Positions 52,871 through 62,581 of a stretch of 64,000 nucleotides of DNA are shown here, piece after piece (positions within the stretch are counted from its first letter, which is position 1; the number at the start of each line of letters is the position of its first letter). The notes under the pieces were generated by a model. It saw only the letters and a program-made list of their open reading frames with translations. It had not been told where the DNA came from and searched no databases. The position numbers and the translations under genes were made by a program. Origin of the DNA: Opacimonas sp002292215 (lineage in GTDB: Bacteria > Pseudomonadota > Gammaproteobacteria > Enterobacterales > Alteromonadaceae); NCBI GenBank assembly GCA_943846745.1, contig OX044360.1, positions 1,860,001 to 1,924,000 of the forward strand, in the 5' to 3' direction.

Positions 52871-54232
52871 TTATGCGTCCTTATATTTGCGGGTTAATGC
52901 ATCGAGTAATTTACCATGAATTCCAGCAAAACCACCATTACTCATTACTAAAATATGATCCGACGGCTGGGCTTCTTTGACAACCGCCGCCACTAATTTT
53001 TCCACATCTTGATAAGAGTGAACAGGCGCAATACTGTCGCGTGCCACTTCATCAATAGACCAGCTTAAATTAGCCGGTTCAAAAATAAACACTTCATCCG
53101 CTTTTGCCCACGAATCGGTCAGCTGTTCTTTATGGATACCCAACTTCATAGTGTTAGAGCGCGGTTCTAATATAGCTAAAATGCGCTGTACACCAACTTT
53201 GGCTTTTAAACCTTCAACTGTGGTTTTAATGGCTGTCGGATGATGCGCAAAATCATCATATACAGTAATATTATTGATCTTGCCTTTGATTTCCATGCGA
53301 CGTTTAACATTCACAAACTCACTTAATGATGCGATAGCAATTTCCGTAGTCACCCCAACATTGTGTGCTGCCGCTATCGCCATCAAGCCATTGTGAACAT
53401 TGTGATCACCTATTAATTCCCAAGACACTTCGCCTTGTAATTGACCTTGGTAATACACTTCAAAGCGTCCACCATCGGCTTGTGTTTTTTGTGCTGTCCA
53501 ATCTTTGGAAATAAATTCTTGGCGAGTCCAACACCCCATTTCTAATACATCTTGCATATTGTTATCGTGCTTTTCAGACAATATCAGGCCATTAGCTGGC
53601 ACGGTACGCACTAAATGATGGAATTGTTTTTTTATCGCATTGAGATCATCAAAAATATCCGCATGATCAAATTCTAAATTATTGAGCACTAACGTACGTG
53701 GACGGTAATGGACAAACTTGGAGCGTTTATCAAAAAAGGCACTGTCGTATTCATCGGCTTCTATGACAAAGAAGTTACCTTCGCCAATCCGCGCCGACAC
53801 ACCAAAGTTTTCTGGTACGCCTCCGATCAAAAAGCCCGGTGTATAACCTGCATATTCGAGGATCCACGCCACGATACTAGCAGTGGAGGTTTTGCCATGT
53901 GTACCGGCTACCGCTAAGACCCAACGGTCTTTGAGTAAGTTATCTAATAACCATTGTGGGCCGGAGGTATAAGGTAAGTTGCGATCTAGCACATATTCTA
54001 CTGCAGGATTACCGCGTGACATCGCGTTACCAATGATCACCATATCTGGCTCAGGTGTAAACTGGGACACATCATAGCCTTCGGTCAAGGTAATGCCGAG
54101 CCCTTCTAATTGCGTAGACATGGGCGGATAGACGTTACGGTCGGAGCCAGTAACAGTATGGCCTAATGATTTGGCAAGGGCTGCAATGCCCCCCATAAAA
54201 CTACCGCAAATTCCTAAAATATGTACATGCAT
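52871..54232 (-). CDS. mpl: UDP-MurNAc:L-Ala-gamma-D-Glu-meso-DAP ligase Mpl
   Basis: Mpl recycles the murein tripeptide by joining it to UDP-MurNAc. The 453-residue Mur ligase has an N-terminal Rossmann part (HVHILGICGSFMGGIAALAK), the ATP loop VAGTHGKTSTASIVAWIL, NLEFDHADIF, DDFAHHPTAIKTT and LEPRSNTMKLG. It heads an mpl-ubiX unit and is divergent from fbp. Confidence 0.96.
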   Translation of the reverse strand: MHVHILGICGSFMGGIAALAKSLGHTVTGSDRNVYPPMSTQLEGLGITLTEGYDVSQFTPEPDMVIIGNAMSRGNPAVEYVLDRNLPYTSGPQWLLDNLLKDRWVLAVAGTHGKTSTASIVAWILEYAGYTPGFLIGGVPENFGVSARIGEGNFFVIEADEYDSAFFDKRSKFVHYRPRTLVLNNLEFDHADIFDDLNAIKKQFHHLVRTVPANGLILSEKHDNNMQDVLEMGCWTRQEFISKDWTAQKTQADGGRFEVYYQGQLQGEVSWELIGDHNVHNGLMAIAAAHNVGVTTEIAIASLSEFVNVKRRMEIKGKINNITVYDDFAHHPTAIKTTVEGLKAKVGVQRILAILEPRSNTMKLGIHKEQLTDSWAKADEVFIFEPANLSWSIDEVARDSIAPVHSYQDVEKLVAAVVKEAQPSDHILVMSNGGFAGIHGKLLDALTRKYKDA

Positions 54233-54460
54233 GATGGATTCTTATTTGGCTAGATGAAAAAAATAATCGTAATACTTTAGCAGATTATACCCTGTTAACC
54301 TACCAACCGGCTATATCGGATCTATATCCGAGTTAACATACGCGTTAAAAGTAGGTACACTAGCTGTACAGGGAAAGTACAATAAAAACAATAATCCTTT
54401 CTTATGGAGTCTTTACTCCTCTGTACCCTACTCTATTCATTAATAAAGGTTTTATGTGTT

Positions 54461-55432
54461 ATGAAACGATTAAATTCGCAATTACAGCAAGATGGAGCAC
54501 CGCTCGAACTCATATTATTAATCCGGACTTTATTGGCTGGCTGCAAAGAAATTTCATTTCGTGTTTCCCAAGGTTCATTAGCAGGTGTGCTCGGTTCGAC
54601 ACTGTCTGAAAACGTCCAAGGAGAAACACAAAAAAAACTCGATGTCATCTCCAACCAAATTCTCAAAGATACCTTGAGTGAATCAGGTTACGTCAAAGCT
54701 ATCTCTTCAGAAGAAGAAGATGATGTTGTCCCCTGTAACCCTGAAGGCAATTATTTAGTCAGCTTTGATCCGTTAGATGGCTCATCGAATACTGAGATCA
54801 ACAGCTTAATCGGGACTATCTTTTCGATTACTCACGCCCCGCAATGGATGGATGCAGATGATCCTTCCGCTTTCTTGCAACCGGGTACGCAAAGTGTGGC
54901 TGCAGGCTACGTGTTATATGGTCCTTCGACTATGCTGGCTATGACCACCGGGCGCGGTACTCATCTTTATACCTTGGATAAAACCCATGGAGGCTTCTTA
55001 CTGACTGAAGCTAATTTACAAGTACCACAAGACACCAGCGAATTTGCAATTAACGCATCGAACCAACGTCACTGGGAGCAACCGATACAAGATTATGTGA
55101 CTGATTTAATTCTTGGCACTGAAGGTCCTCGTGGCAAAGATTACAACATGCGCTGGGTCGCAGCGATGGTGGGTGATATTCATCGTGTATTATGCCGTGG
55201 TGGTATTTTTGCATATCCGTTTGATAAGCGTAATCCCGATAAACCGGGTAAATTACGGTTATTGTATGAAGCGAATCCGATGGCATTTTTGATGGAGCAA
55301 GCAGGCGGTTTAGCCTCAACGGGCGAAGGAAGGATCATGGAAGTGATGCCAACTGAGATCCACCAACGAATACCAGTGATTATTGGTTCAGCCAATGAAG
55401 TAGAAGCGTGCTTAGGTTATTACAACCGATAA
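54461..55432 (+). CDS. fbp: Class I fructose-1,6-bisphosphatase
   Basis: Fbp makes fructose 6-phosphate in gluconeogenesis. The 323-residue enzyme has the metal site SFDPLDGSSNTEINSLIGTIF, YGPSTMLAMTTGRG, the substrate site RWVAAMVGDIHRVLCRGGIF and KLRLLYEANPMAFLMEQAGG. The frame is open to 54404, but the ATG at 54461 begins the family sequence and has AAAGG 11 bases before it. It has its own terminator. Confidence 0.95.
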   Translation: MKRLNSQLQQDGAPLELILLIRTLLAGCKEISFRVSQGSLAGVLGSTLSENVQGETQKKLDVISNQILKDTLSESGYVKAISSEEEDDVVPCNPEGNYLVSFDPLDGSSNTEINSLIGTIFSITHAPQWMDADDPSAFLQPGTQSVAAGYVLYGPSTMLAMTTGRGTHLYTLDKTHGGFLLTEANLQVPQDTSEFAINASNQRHWEQPIQDYVTDLILGTEGPRGKDYNMRWVAAMVGDIHRVLCRGGIFAYPFDKRNPDKPGKLRLLYEANPMAFLMEQAGGLASTGEGRIMEVMPTEIHQRIPVIIGSANEVEACLGYYNR

Positions 55433-55438
55433 ATAATC

Positions 55439-55477
55439 AACGGCATTGGCTTTTTATTCGCCCATGCCGTTTTTTTG
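55439..55477 (+). terminator. Intrinsic terminator of fbp
   Basis: AACGGCAT and ATGCCGTT pair, with a further GGC/GCC inside, around a T-rich loop. They are followed by seven T. It lies 7 bases after the fbp stop. Confidence 0.85.
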
Positions 55478-55540
55478 TTTTATCATTGCGCTTTACTATT
55501 GCGTTTATTTACGCACTTTAATACTTAGAGAATCTCCGAT

Positions 55541-56032
55541 ATGCCCCATCCTTTTGCTCAGACCCCCAAATGGTTAAGTGTTTGGCTGTTCACCATAATC
55601 AGTGTTGGCGTTTTCGCTGCACAACCACAACCCAAAGAACTGTTTTGGGAAGATATGGTGCCTAAAGGATTTATTGCCCCAGAAGTCACGGTTGATCATT
55701 TAAATAACATGTCACAAGCTGCGCCCAACGCGCCAGTTTTACCCGAGCTAAACGGCCAATATGTAAAAATCCCTGGATTTGTTGTGCCATTAGAAGGCAC
55801 AGCTGAATTGACGACGGAGTTTTTGTTAGTCCCCTACTTTGGTGCATGTATTCATGTACCGCCACCGCCATCTAATCAAATTGTTTATGTGACATTCAAA
55901 AACGGGGTGCCCATCGATAATTTATATGATGCTGTGTGGGTTGTGGGCAAGTTGTCTACCGATGGTTGGAGTGGTGATATTGCGACCGTGGGTTATACGC
56001 TAGAAGGCGTGGAAGTATTGCCATACGAATAA
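55541..56032 (+). CDS. Periplasmic DUF3299 protein
   Basis: A 163-residue protein with a signal peptide (helix around residues 10-26, ending VFAAQ) followed by a DUF3299 domain: LNGQYVKIPGFVVPLEG, LLVPYFGACIHVPPPPSNQIV and DAVWVVGKL. The conserved Cys-Ile-His segment suggests metal or cofactor binding. Related proteins sit beside ABC transporters of the MacB type or metal-linked genes, but none is here. Function unknown. Confidence 0.85.
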   Translation: MPHPFAQTPKWLSVWLFTIISVGVFAAQPQPKELFWEDMVPKGFIAPEVTVDHLNNMSQAAPNAPVLPELNGQYVKIPGFVVPLEGTAELTTEFLLVPYFGACIHVPPPPSNQIVYVTFKNGVPIDNLYDAVWVVGKLSTDGWSGDIATVGYTLEGVEVLPYE

Positions 56033-56058
56033 GGGCGAGTGCTCGCGCCCTTATTGTA
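56031..56058 (+). terminator. Probable terminator after the DUF3299 gene
   Basis: AAGGGCG (56031-56037) and CGCCCTT (56046-56052) pair, with two more inner pairs, starting inside the stop codon of the gene. The tail TTATTGTATTT is only moderately T-rich. It separates convergent genes. Confidence 0.5.
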
Positions 56059-56078
56059 TTTACATTAACCAATTGTGC

Positions 56079-56489
56079 TTATTGTGGCACTAGCCACTCT
56101 AATAATTGCGCTCGATGCGCGTCACTGATTGGCATAGCACGCTGTTGGACATAATCAAACTGCACTAATGTCGTCGTCCCTTTCGCTACCACAACTTGCT
56201 CATTTTCGGCATTGGCCTGCTGCACTTCTTGATACACCACAAATGAACTGTTACCAATACGCTGAATACCAGTACGAATGGTCACTGCTTTGCCATAGTG
56301 GATCTGCGCCACAAAATCTACCGTGAAACTCGCCAAAATCAACGGCCAATTATCCAAGTCTAACTCCGGATTAAAGACTTTGAATATCGGTTCTCGTGCC
56401 GTTTCAAACCACTGCGGCACCACGGTATTGTTGACATGACGCAGGGCATCAGTTTCATAAAAACGAATGTTAAATGTTTCACTCAACAT
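56079..56489 (-). CDS. Acyl-CoA thioesterase (hotdog fold, 4HBT type)
   Basis: A 136-residue hotdog protein with the 4HBT-type motif FYETDALRHVNNTVVPQWFETAREP, in which Asp and Asn mark the active site. Central strands (VAQIHYGKAVTIRTGIQRIGNSS) fit the fold. It likely cleaves an acyl-CoA; chain preference is unknown. The start overlaps the uvrA stop by 11 bases, so the two are translated from one message, although a functional link is not obvious. Confidence 0.88.
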   Translation of the reverse strand: MLSETFNIRFYETDALRHVNNTVVPQWFETAREPIFKVFNPELDLDNWPLILASFTVDFVAQIHYGKAVTIRTGIQRIGNSSFVVYQEVQQANAENEQVVVAKGTTTLVQFDYVQQRAMPISDAHRAQLLEWLVPQ

Positions 56490-59325
56490 AACGTTGTGGA
56501 CCTGTGAGCATTGGTTTTAAGAATCGTCCCGTGTGCGAGGCTGCGACTTCAGCAACGTCTTCAGGTGTACCTTGAGCAATGATTTGACCACCACCAGAAC
56601 CGCCTTCTGGACCTAGATCAATGACCCAATCCGCCGTCTTGATCACATCCAAGTTATGCTCAATGACCACCATTGTATTGCCGGCATCACGTAAGCGATT
56701 CAAGACTTCCAACAACTGCTTAATATCGTGAAAATGTAAGCCCGTAGTAGGTTCATCTAAAATATACAGGGTTTGTCCCGTATCGCGCTTAGATAACTCT
56801 TTGGCCAACTTAACCCGCTGAGCTTCACCACCTGACAAAGTCGTCGCCGCTTGTCCTAAACATATATAGGATAAGCCTACATCTTTTAACGTTTGCAGTT
56901 TGCGGTTAATAGCAGGGATCGCATCAAAGAACTCTCGGGCGTCTTCAACGGTCATTTGCAAAATCTCGTGGATGTTTTTGCCTTTATAACGAATTTCTAA
57001 GGTTTCGCGGTTATAGCGTTTACCCTTACACACGTCACATGGCACATATACATCTGGTAAAAAATGCATTTCAACTTTAATCACGCCATCACCCTGACAG
57101 GCTTCACAACGTCCACCTTTGACGTTAAAACTAAATCGTCCAGGCTTGTACCCCCTTGAGCGTGCTTCTTGTGTGCCTGCAAACATTTCACGAATTGGCG
57201 TAAAAATTCCGGCGTAAGTAGCAGGATTAGATCTCGGTGTACGACCAATTGGACTTTGGTCAATATCGACTACTTTGTCCAATAACTCTAAGCCTTTCAT
57301 GGTTTTATACGGTGCCGGCTCGCCTAACGTTGCGTTGTTTAATTCACGCTGCGCAATTTTATAAAACGTATCATTAATTAAGGTCGATTTACCTGAACCC
57401 GATACGCCAGTAACACACGTCATGATACCTGTTGGCACACGCAATGTTACATCTTGTAAATTGTTACCTGTAGCACCCGTCAATTCTAGCCATTCGTTGT
57501 TCTTAGCTGTATTGCGTTTAGCTGGGATCGCAATCCCTTCACGACCTGATAAATACTTACCCGTTAATGAATGCTCCGCATTTTTAATATCTTCCAGTGA
57601 GCCTTGCGCGATAATTTCACCGCCATGCACCCCAGCCCCAGGACCAATATCAATAATATAATCCGCTTCTTTGATAGCATCTTCATCATGCTCAACCACA
57701 ATCACGGTGTTACCTAAATCTCGCAAATGACGTAGGGTTTTTAAAAGGCGTTCGTTATCACGTTGATGCAAACCAATGGAAGGCTCATCCAGCACGTACA
57801 TGACGCCCACTAAACCTGCACCAATTTGACTAGCCAAACGAATACGCTGCGCTTCACCGCCGGATAACGTGTCAGCACTGCGTTCTAGTGATAGGTAGTT
57901 TAAGCCAACATTCACCAAGAAATTTAAGCGTTCTTTGATCTCTTTTAGGATTTTTTCAGCAATCGCAGCACGCTGACCGGTTAATGTTAAGTTTTCAAAA
58001 AAGGCTAAACATTCAGCAATGGACATATGTGCCACTGTCGGTAAATTCGTTTTCTCAATAAAGACGTTGCGTGCTTCTAAACGTAAACGTGAGCCAGAAC
58101 AGGTAGAACAAGGCTGCTGTGCTAAGTATTTAGATAACTCATCACGTACGGCATTGGATTCGGTATCTTTGTAGCGGCGCTCCATATTCGGGATAATCCC
58201 TTCAAATGGATGTTTACGCTGCATGATATCACCACGTTCATTGATGTATTTAAAGCTAATGCTGGTGCCTTTTGAGCCGTTGAGAATAATGTCTTTGGAT
58301 TTTTTATCTAGTTCATTAAACGGAATGCTCAAATCAAACTTATAATGTTCAGCGACTGCTTGGAGCATTTGGAAATAATAATAACTGCGCTTATCCCAGC
58401 CACGGATCGCTCCACCAGATAAACTTAGCTCCTCATTACTCACCACGCGAGAGGGATCAAAAAACTGTCTCGTCCCTAATCCATCACAAGTTTGACATGC
58501 CCCAGCTGGGTTGTTGAACGAAAACATGCGCGGCTCTAACTCACTGATAGAATAACCACAGTGCGGGCAAGCGAAGTTTGCGGAGAAAATGATTTCTTCA
58601 GCGCTGACATCATCCATGTAGGCAACTTTGGCATTGCCACCAGATAAGCCTAATGCAGTTTCAAATGATTCGGCTAGGCGCAGTTGTAAATCTTCACGCA
58701 CTTTAAAACGGTCAACAACCACTTCGATGGTGTGTTTTTTGTGGAGATCCAACGGCGGTGGATCAGACAAATCACAGACCTCTCCATCAATCCGCGCACG
58801 AATAAATCCTTGCGCAGACAAGCCCTCTAATGTTTTAAGATGCTCACCTTTACGGTCTTGGATCACCGGCGCAAGCAACATCAGCTTTGTGCCTTCTGGC
58901 ATTGCTAAAACACGGTCAACCATCTGCGATACGATTTGCGCGTCGAGGGGTACATCATGCTCTGGACAACGTGGCACACCGACTCGGGCAAACATCAAAC
59001 GCAAATAATCGTAGATCTCGGTGATTGTACCCACCGTTGAACGAGGGTTGTGAGAGGTAGACTTTTGTTCAATCGAAATGGCCGGAGATAACCCTTCGAT
59101 ATGATCGACATCGGGTTTTTCCATCATAGATAAAAACTGACGGGCATATGCAGACAAAGACTCAACGTAACGACGTTGGCCCTCAGCGTATAAAGTATCA
59201 AAAGCTAAAGAGGATTTACCCGATCCAGAGAGACCAGTAATCACGACTAACTTGTCGCGAGGGAGATCAAGGGAAATGTTTTTGAGGTTGTGCGTACGCG
59301 CACCACGAACTTCTATTTTATCCAT
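56479..59325 (-). CDS. uvrA: Excinuclease ABC subunit A
   Basis: UvrA finds DNA damage and loads UvrB in nucleotide excision repair. The 948-residue protein has two ABC ATPase halves (ITGLSGSGKSSLAFDTLYAEG and VTGVSGSGKSTLINDT; signatures LSGGEAQRIRLA and LSGGEAQRVKLA). Its zinc modules are CPHCGYSISE ... CQTCDGLG and CEACQGDG ... CDVCKGKRYN. It leads a two-gene unit with the thioesterase and is divergent from the MFS gene. I looked for a LexA box in the 214-base upstream gap and found none that fits. Confidence 0.98.
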   Translation of the reverse strand: MDKIEVRGARTHNLKNISLDLPRDKLVVITGLSGSGKSSLAFDTLYAEGQRRYVESLSAYARQFLSMMEKPDVDHIEGLSPAISIEQKSTSHNPRSTVGTITEIYDYLRLMFARVGVPRCPEHDVPLDAQIVSQMVDRVLAMPEGTKLMLLAPVIQDRKGEHLKTLEGLSAQGFIRARIDGEVCDLSDPPPLDLHKKHTIEVVVDRFKVREDLQLRLAESFETALGLSGGNAKVAYMDDVSAEEIIFSANFACPHCGYSISELEPRMFSFNNPAGACQTCDGLGTRQFFDPSRVVSNEELSLSGGAIRGWDKRSYYYFQMLQAVAEHYKFDLSIPFNELDKKSKDIILNGSKGTSISFKYINERGDIMQRKHPFEGIIPNMERRYKDTESNAVRDELSKYLAQQPCSTCSGSRLRLEARNVFIEKTNLPTVAHMSIAECLAFFENLTLTGQRAAIAEKILKEIKERLNFLVNVGLNYLSLERSADTLSGGEAQRIRLASQIGAGLVGVMYVLDEPSIGLHQRDNERLLKTLRHLRDLGNTVIVVEHDEDAIKEADYIIDIGPGAGVHGGEIIAQGSLEDIKNAEHSLTGKYLSGREGIAIPAKRNTAKNNEWLELTGATGNNLQDVTLRVPTGIMTCVTGVSGSGKSTLINDTFYKIAQRELNNATLGEPAPYKTMKGLELLDKVVDIDQSPIGRTPRSNPATYAGIFTPIREMFAGTQEARSRGYKPGRFSFNVKGGRCEACQGDGVIKVEMHFLPDVYVPCDVCKGKRYNRETLEIRYKGKNIHEILQMTVEDAREFFDAIPAINRKLQTLKDVGLSYICLGQAATTLSGGEAQRVKLAKELSKRDTGQTLYILDEPTTGLHFHDIKQLLEVLNRLRDAGNTMVVIEHNLDVIKTADWVIDLGPEGGSGGGQIIAQGTPEDVAEVAASHTGRFLKPMLTGPQRYVE

Positions 59326-59472
59326 GCAACCGTTTCAATGTGCAAAACCTGTAGTATGACATAATCGCTTGAGATTACGACATATATAAGTTGTTTATAA
59401 TTGTGAGTCTTAATACGTAAGATTATGGGTTTTGATCAACTAGCTGCCACCTTATTGACTTAATGCCACACA

Positions 59473-59500
59473 TTTACCCTTGCTAAAATTGTGCTAGAAT
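59473..59500 (+). promoter_or_regulatory. Candidate sigma-70 promoter of the MFS gene
   Basis: TTTACC (59473-59478) and TAGAAT (59495-59500) are separated by 16 bases, with an extended TG one base before the -10. It lies about 40 bases before the GTG start and could also drive ssb. Confidence 0.45.
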
Positions 59501-59539
59501 GCACTCATAATTATTTACTTAAAGCTTGAAGTCCTAACC

Positions 59540-60886
59540 GTGAACGCTACCGAAATTCGTGCCGCTTGTGCACTTGCCGCTATTTATATTTTGCGCATGC
59601 TAGGATTATTCATGGTCATGCCAGTATTGGCAATTTTAGCAATGGATTACCAAGGTTACACCCCCTGGTTGGTGGGCTTAGCGATTGGAGGCTATGGCTT
59701 GACCCAAGCATTGCTGCAGATCCCCATGGGGATGCTATCGGATCGCATCGGACGTAAGCCAGTCATTGTTGCTGGCTTAGTATGCTTTGCTATCGGAAGT
59801 GTCGTGGCAGGGATGGCTGATAGTATGACATGGTTGATTATTGGTCGGATAATGCAAGGTGCTGGCGCGATTGCCGGTGCAGTGATGGCATTAGCGGCTG
59901 ATGTCACGCGCGAATCTCAGCGCACCAAAGTCATGGCAATTATTGGGGTCTCAATTGGGTTTTCTTTTTATCTGGCTTTATTACTAGGTCCTGTGCTATC
60001 AAGCTCATACGGTTTGAGCGGGATTTTTTATATTACGGCATTATTAAGCGTCGCCGGTATTGCCTTAGTCTTGTTTATTGTCCCTAACGCCACCAATATT
60101 GCGCCAAGTGCCGATACGTTGCCACGACTCTCTCATATCAAAGTCCTGTTCACCCACCCACAGCTGCGTTTATTGAATATTAGTGTATGCTTATTGCATA
60201 TGTTTATTACTATTTTATTTGTACAATTACCCCGTTTATTGAGCGATAGTGGTATTGCCCTGAGCGCACAATGGACATGGTATTTACCAGTATTGTTGTG
60301 TTCAATTGTGGGTTTAATGGTACTCATGCAATTAGCCAAAACTCAGCCTAAAGGCGCCATGCTAATCAGTATTGTTGCCATGACGTTATGCTTTGCAGGA
60401 CTAGCGTATCATGCTAATGCGACGTTGAATCTAAGTTATTTGTATGGCTTTGCGATAGTCTTTTTTATTGGATTTAATTATCTAGAAGCAAATATTCCAG
60501 CACTCGTATCGAGCATTGCCCCAGCCGGCAATAAAGGCAGTGCGATGGGAATTTATGCTAGCTTTCAATTTTTTGGTGCTTTTTTAGGCGGGATCGTTTC
60601 TGGCCTAATGATCAGTTCATTTTCTGAAACAGCACTGTATACTTTATGTATCTTGATTGGAGTTGTGTGGCTCATAATTATTTCAATGTTAAGTCACCAT
60701 GAGCGCTTAAAACGCGTTACACTTAGCCTCAATCAAACGAATTACTCGGTCGCTGAAATCGCAACTCGATTACAAGCAATAACCGGTATTAAAGACATCA
60801 CTGTGGTTGAAGATGAGCAGGCGGTCTACCTTAAAGTAGACGCAGCAACCTTTGACTTAACGTTAGCACAACAAGCAGTCCAATAA
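59540..60886 (+). CDS. MFS transporter, YajR-like with C-terminal ferredoxin-like domain
   Basis: A 448-residue major facilitator protein with 12 predicted helices and motif A GMLSDRIGRKPVIV in the first loop. The last 65 residues (LNQTNYSVAEIATRLQAITG, ITVVEDEQAVYLKVD) form a soluble alpha-beta domain like the YAM domain of E. coli YajR. The substrate is unknown. It starts with GTG and lies between uvrA (divergent) and ssb (14 bases downstream), an arrangement common in this group. Confidence 0.9.
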   Translation: MNATEIRAACALAAIYILRMLGLFMVMPVLAILAMDYQGYTPWLVGLAIGGYGLTQALLQIPMGMLSDRIGRKPVIVAGLVCFAIGSVVAGMADSMTWLIIGRIMQGAGAIAGAVMALAADVTRESQRTKVMAIIGVSIGFSFYLALLLGPVLSSSYGLSGIFYITALLSVAGIALVLFIVPNATNIAPSADTLPRLSHIKVLFTHPQLRLLNISVCLLHMFITILFVQLPRLLSDSGIALSAQWTWYLPVLLCSIVGLMVLMQLAKTQPKGAMLISIVAMTLCFAGLAYHANATLNLSYLYGFAIVFFIGFNYLEANIPALVSSIAPAGNKGSAMGIYASFQFFGAFLGGIVSGLMISSFSETALYTLCILIGVVWLIIISMLSHHERLKRVTLSLNQTNYSVAEIATRLQAITGIKDITVVEDEQAVYLKVDAATFDLTLAQQAVQ

Positions 60887-60900
60887 TCACGAGGTAGCAG

Positions 60901-61443
60901 ATGGCGACTAAAGGCGTAAACAAAGTAATAATCGTAGGTAACTTAGGTAACGATCCTGAGATCCGTAATTTGCCCAATGGCGGCGCAGTCGCTAATTTGA
61001 GCGTTGCGACTAGCGAAAGCTGGAAAGACCAACAAGGTCAACCACAAGAGCGCACTGAATGGCATCGCGTTACTATGTATCGTCGTCTTGCTGAGATTGC
61101 GGGTGAGTACTTGAAGAAAGGCTCACAAGTATACTTAGAAGGTAAATTGCAAACTCGTAAATGGCAGGACCAACAAGGTAATGATCGTTACACAACTGAA
61201 ATTATTGCTGACCAAATGCAAATGCTAGGTGGTCGTAGTGGCGGCGGCCAAGGCGGTAACATGGGTGGTGGTAGTTATAACCAACCACAACAAAGTAATC
61301 AAGGTGGCAATGGCGGCGGTTACAACCAAGCACCACAACAAAACAATCAAGGCGGTTATAACAAACCACCACAACAGGCAACTTCAGCACCACAAGCGCC
61401 AAAAGAGCCTGATTTTGAATTTGATGACGATATTCCTTTTTAG
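60901..61443 (+). CDS. ssb: Single-stranded DNA-binding protein
   Basis: SSB coats single-stranded DNA in replication and repair. The 180-residue protein has the OB fold (VNKVIIVGNLGNDPEIRNLP, ERTEWHRVTMYRRLAEIAGE, SQVYLEGKLQTRKWQDQQG), a Gly/Gln/Asn-rich linker of about 60 residues and the acidic protein-contact tip DDDIPF. GAGGTAGCAG precedes the ATG. It may be read from the MFS promoter as well as its own. Confidence 0.98.
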   Translation: MATKGVNKVIIVGNLGNDPEIRNLPNGGAVANLSVATSESWKDQQGQPQERTEWHRVTMYRRLAEIAGEYLKKGSQVYLEGKLQTRKWQDQQGNDRYTTEIIADQMQMLGGRSGGGQGGNMGGGSYNQPQQSNQGGNGGGYNQAPQQNNQGGYNKPPQQATSAPQAPKEPDFEFDDDIPF

Positions 61444-61482
61444 CATCGAACTCAAAACCCGAAAATAATCACCTTATCTAAC

Positions 61483-61505
61483 GCCCTTATTACAAGGGCT
61501 TTTTT
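61483..61505 (+). terminator. Intrinsic terminator of ssb
   Basis: GCCCTT (61483-61488) and AAGGGC (61494-61499) form a stem with a 5-base loop, followed by six T. Confidence 0.88.
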
Positions 61506-61525
61506 ACATAATTTGGCAATGAATA

Positions 61526-61954
61526 ATGATTAACACTAAAATATATAAAGCGGTTTATAGTCTATCTGAGCAGCTAATGAAAGCGGCCAATAGCAATGAC
61601 CAAGACTCATTCGATCAATTATTCGCTGAATTAAAAGCGATATGCGTCGATAACGAAGATACCAACAAAGACCATCCTGAACAGTGGGAAACATTGGCTG
61701 ATTTTACTGCCGATTTAGACGAAGCAGTTGCCGGATATGAAAAAGCATTGACCAAAGCAAAGGCGATTAATTCAAAAGATCACATGTCATCAATTGCACT
61801 ATCCATGGCGCTTTTACAAATAGAATTGGGACACACCGACGCGGCAATAGACAATCTGAAAAATGCCAAAATCAGTGCTAATAAAATTGAAGACAAAGAG
61901 CTTAAAGCTGAAATACATGATCGACTTGAAGCGCTTGTAGATGGTTCGTATTAA
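61526..61954 (+). CDS. Small TPR-like protein of unknown function
   Basis: A 142-residue, acidic, all-helical protein. Helical pairs with TPR-like spacing are seen around LADFTADLDEAVAGYEKALTKA and MALLQIELGHTDAAIDNLKNA. The segment DHPEQWETLADFT looks like a conserved core. No signal or membrane helix is present, so it is cytoplasmic. TPR proteins mediate protein contacts, but the partner is unknown. It lies just after the ssb terminator and has its own terminator, so it is a single-gene unit. Confidence 0.78.
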   Translation: MINTKIYKAVYSLSEQLMKAANSNDQDSFDQLFAELKAICVDNEDTNKDHPEQWETLADFTADLDEAVAGYEKALTKAKAINSKDHMSSIALSMALLQIELGHTDAAIDNLKNAKISANKIEDKELKAEIHDRLEALVDGSY

Positions 61955-61983
61955 CCAAACGCCTCATCACAGCTAAATCTACT

Positions 61984-62012
61984 AAGCCCAGTATTTTTGT
62001 TGGGCTTTTTTG
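61984..62012 (+). terminator. Intrinsic terminator of the TPR-like gene
   Basis: AAGCCCA (61984-61990) and TGGGCTT (62001-62007) form a stem with a 10-base loop, followed by a T run. Confidence 0.85.
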
Positions 62013-62187
62013 TGACTTTCACTTTAACGACCAACATCATCAATATTACGATTAGCGGAAATCCCTTGCCACGAAGATGCCCCCAAAGTGACAATTTACT
62101 GTCGCAATATAAATAAGACCAAATATTATTTTGTAGGTCGAAAGTTTGATAGCGCGAAACTATAATTAAAAGATAAGCAATTGGTGT

Positions 62188-62563
62188 TTGAACTGCACAC
62201 AAGCAAAGGATCCTAACGAACGCTTATCAGCGCGCATCGCAAAGTTAGATAATAACTTTCAAGATCAAATCAACGAACTGATCCGCGCTGAACAAATGCC
62301 CAAAGTATTAGAAACCCTGTTTAGCAAATCGTTAAAACTCGCATTAATTGCAATGCGCTCTATCGAACCGGTAGATTTATTTGCCAAAGATAAACGGGAT
62401 TTTAGTTTGTATCAACATGGGATGCGCTTGGTGTTTAAAGGTAATTATTTTGATGTTAACATTATTTGTCCAGGGCGACACCATTCGGGATTATGTCATT
62501 AAATCAATAGGACGCCAATGCGTTGTACTTGCACAGAGTAATCGCGATTTTCGCCACTGTTAG
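62188..62563 (+). pseudogene. Unknown cytoplasmic protein gene with an apparent +1 frameshift
   Basis: The first frame gives 104 residues (62188-62502), with helical segments such as LETLFSKSLKLALIAMRSIEP. If one G of the GGG at 62473-62475 is skipped, the frame continues with GDTIRDYVIKSIGRQCVVLA to a stop at 62563, about 125 residues in all. The joined sequence NIICPGDTIRDYVIK reads naturally. A terminator stands 19 bases after the second stop. The start is also weak: TTG 62188 is the only upstream candidate and lacks a clear ribosome site. I do not recognise the family. Confidence 0.45.
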
Positions 62564-62581
62564 GCGATATTAAGCAAAATC

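Noticed and set aside
59340..59365. LexA-like sequence (CTGT followed by AT-rich bases) upstream of uvrA
   Set aside because: The second half-site reads ATAA where ACAG is needed, so it is not a fair LexA box.
62381..62563. 60-codon ORF read as a separate gene
   Set aside because: Only its second half looks coding, and it is better explained as the continuation of the frameshifted gene at 62188.
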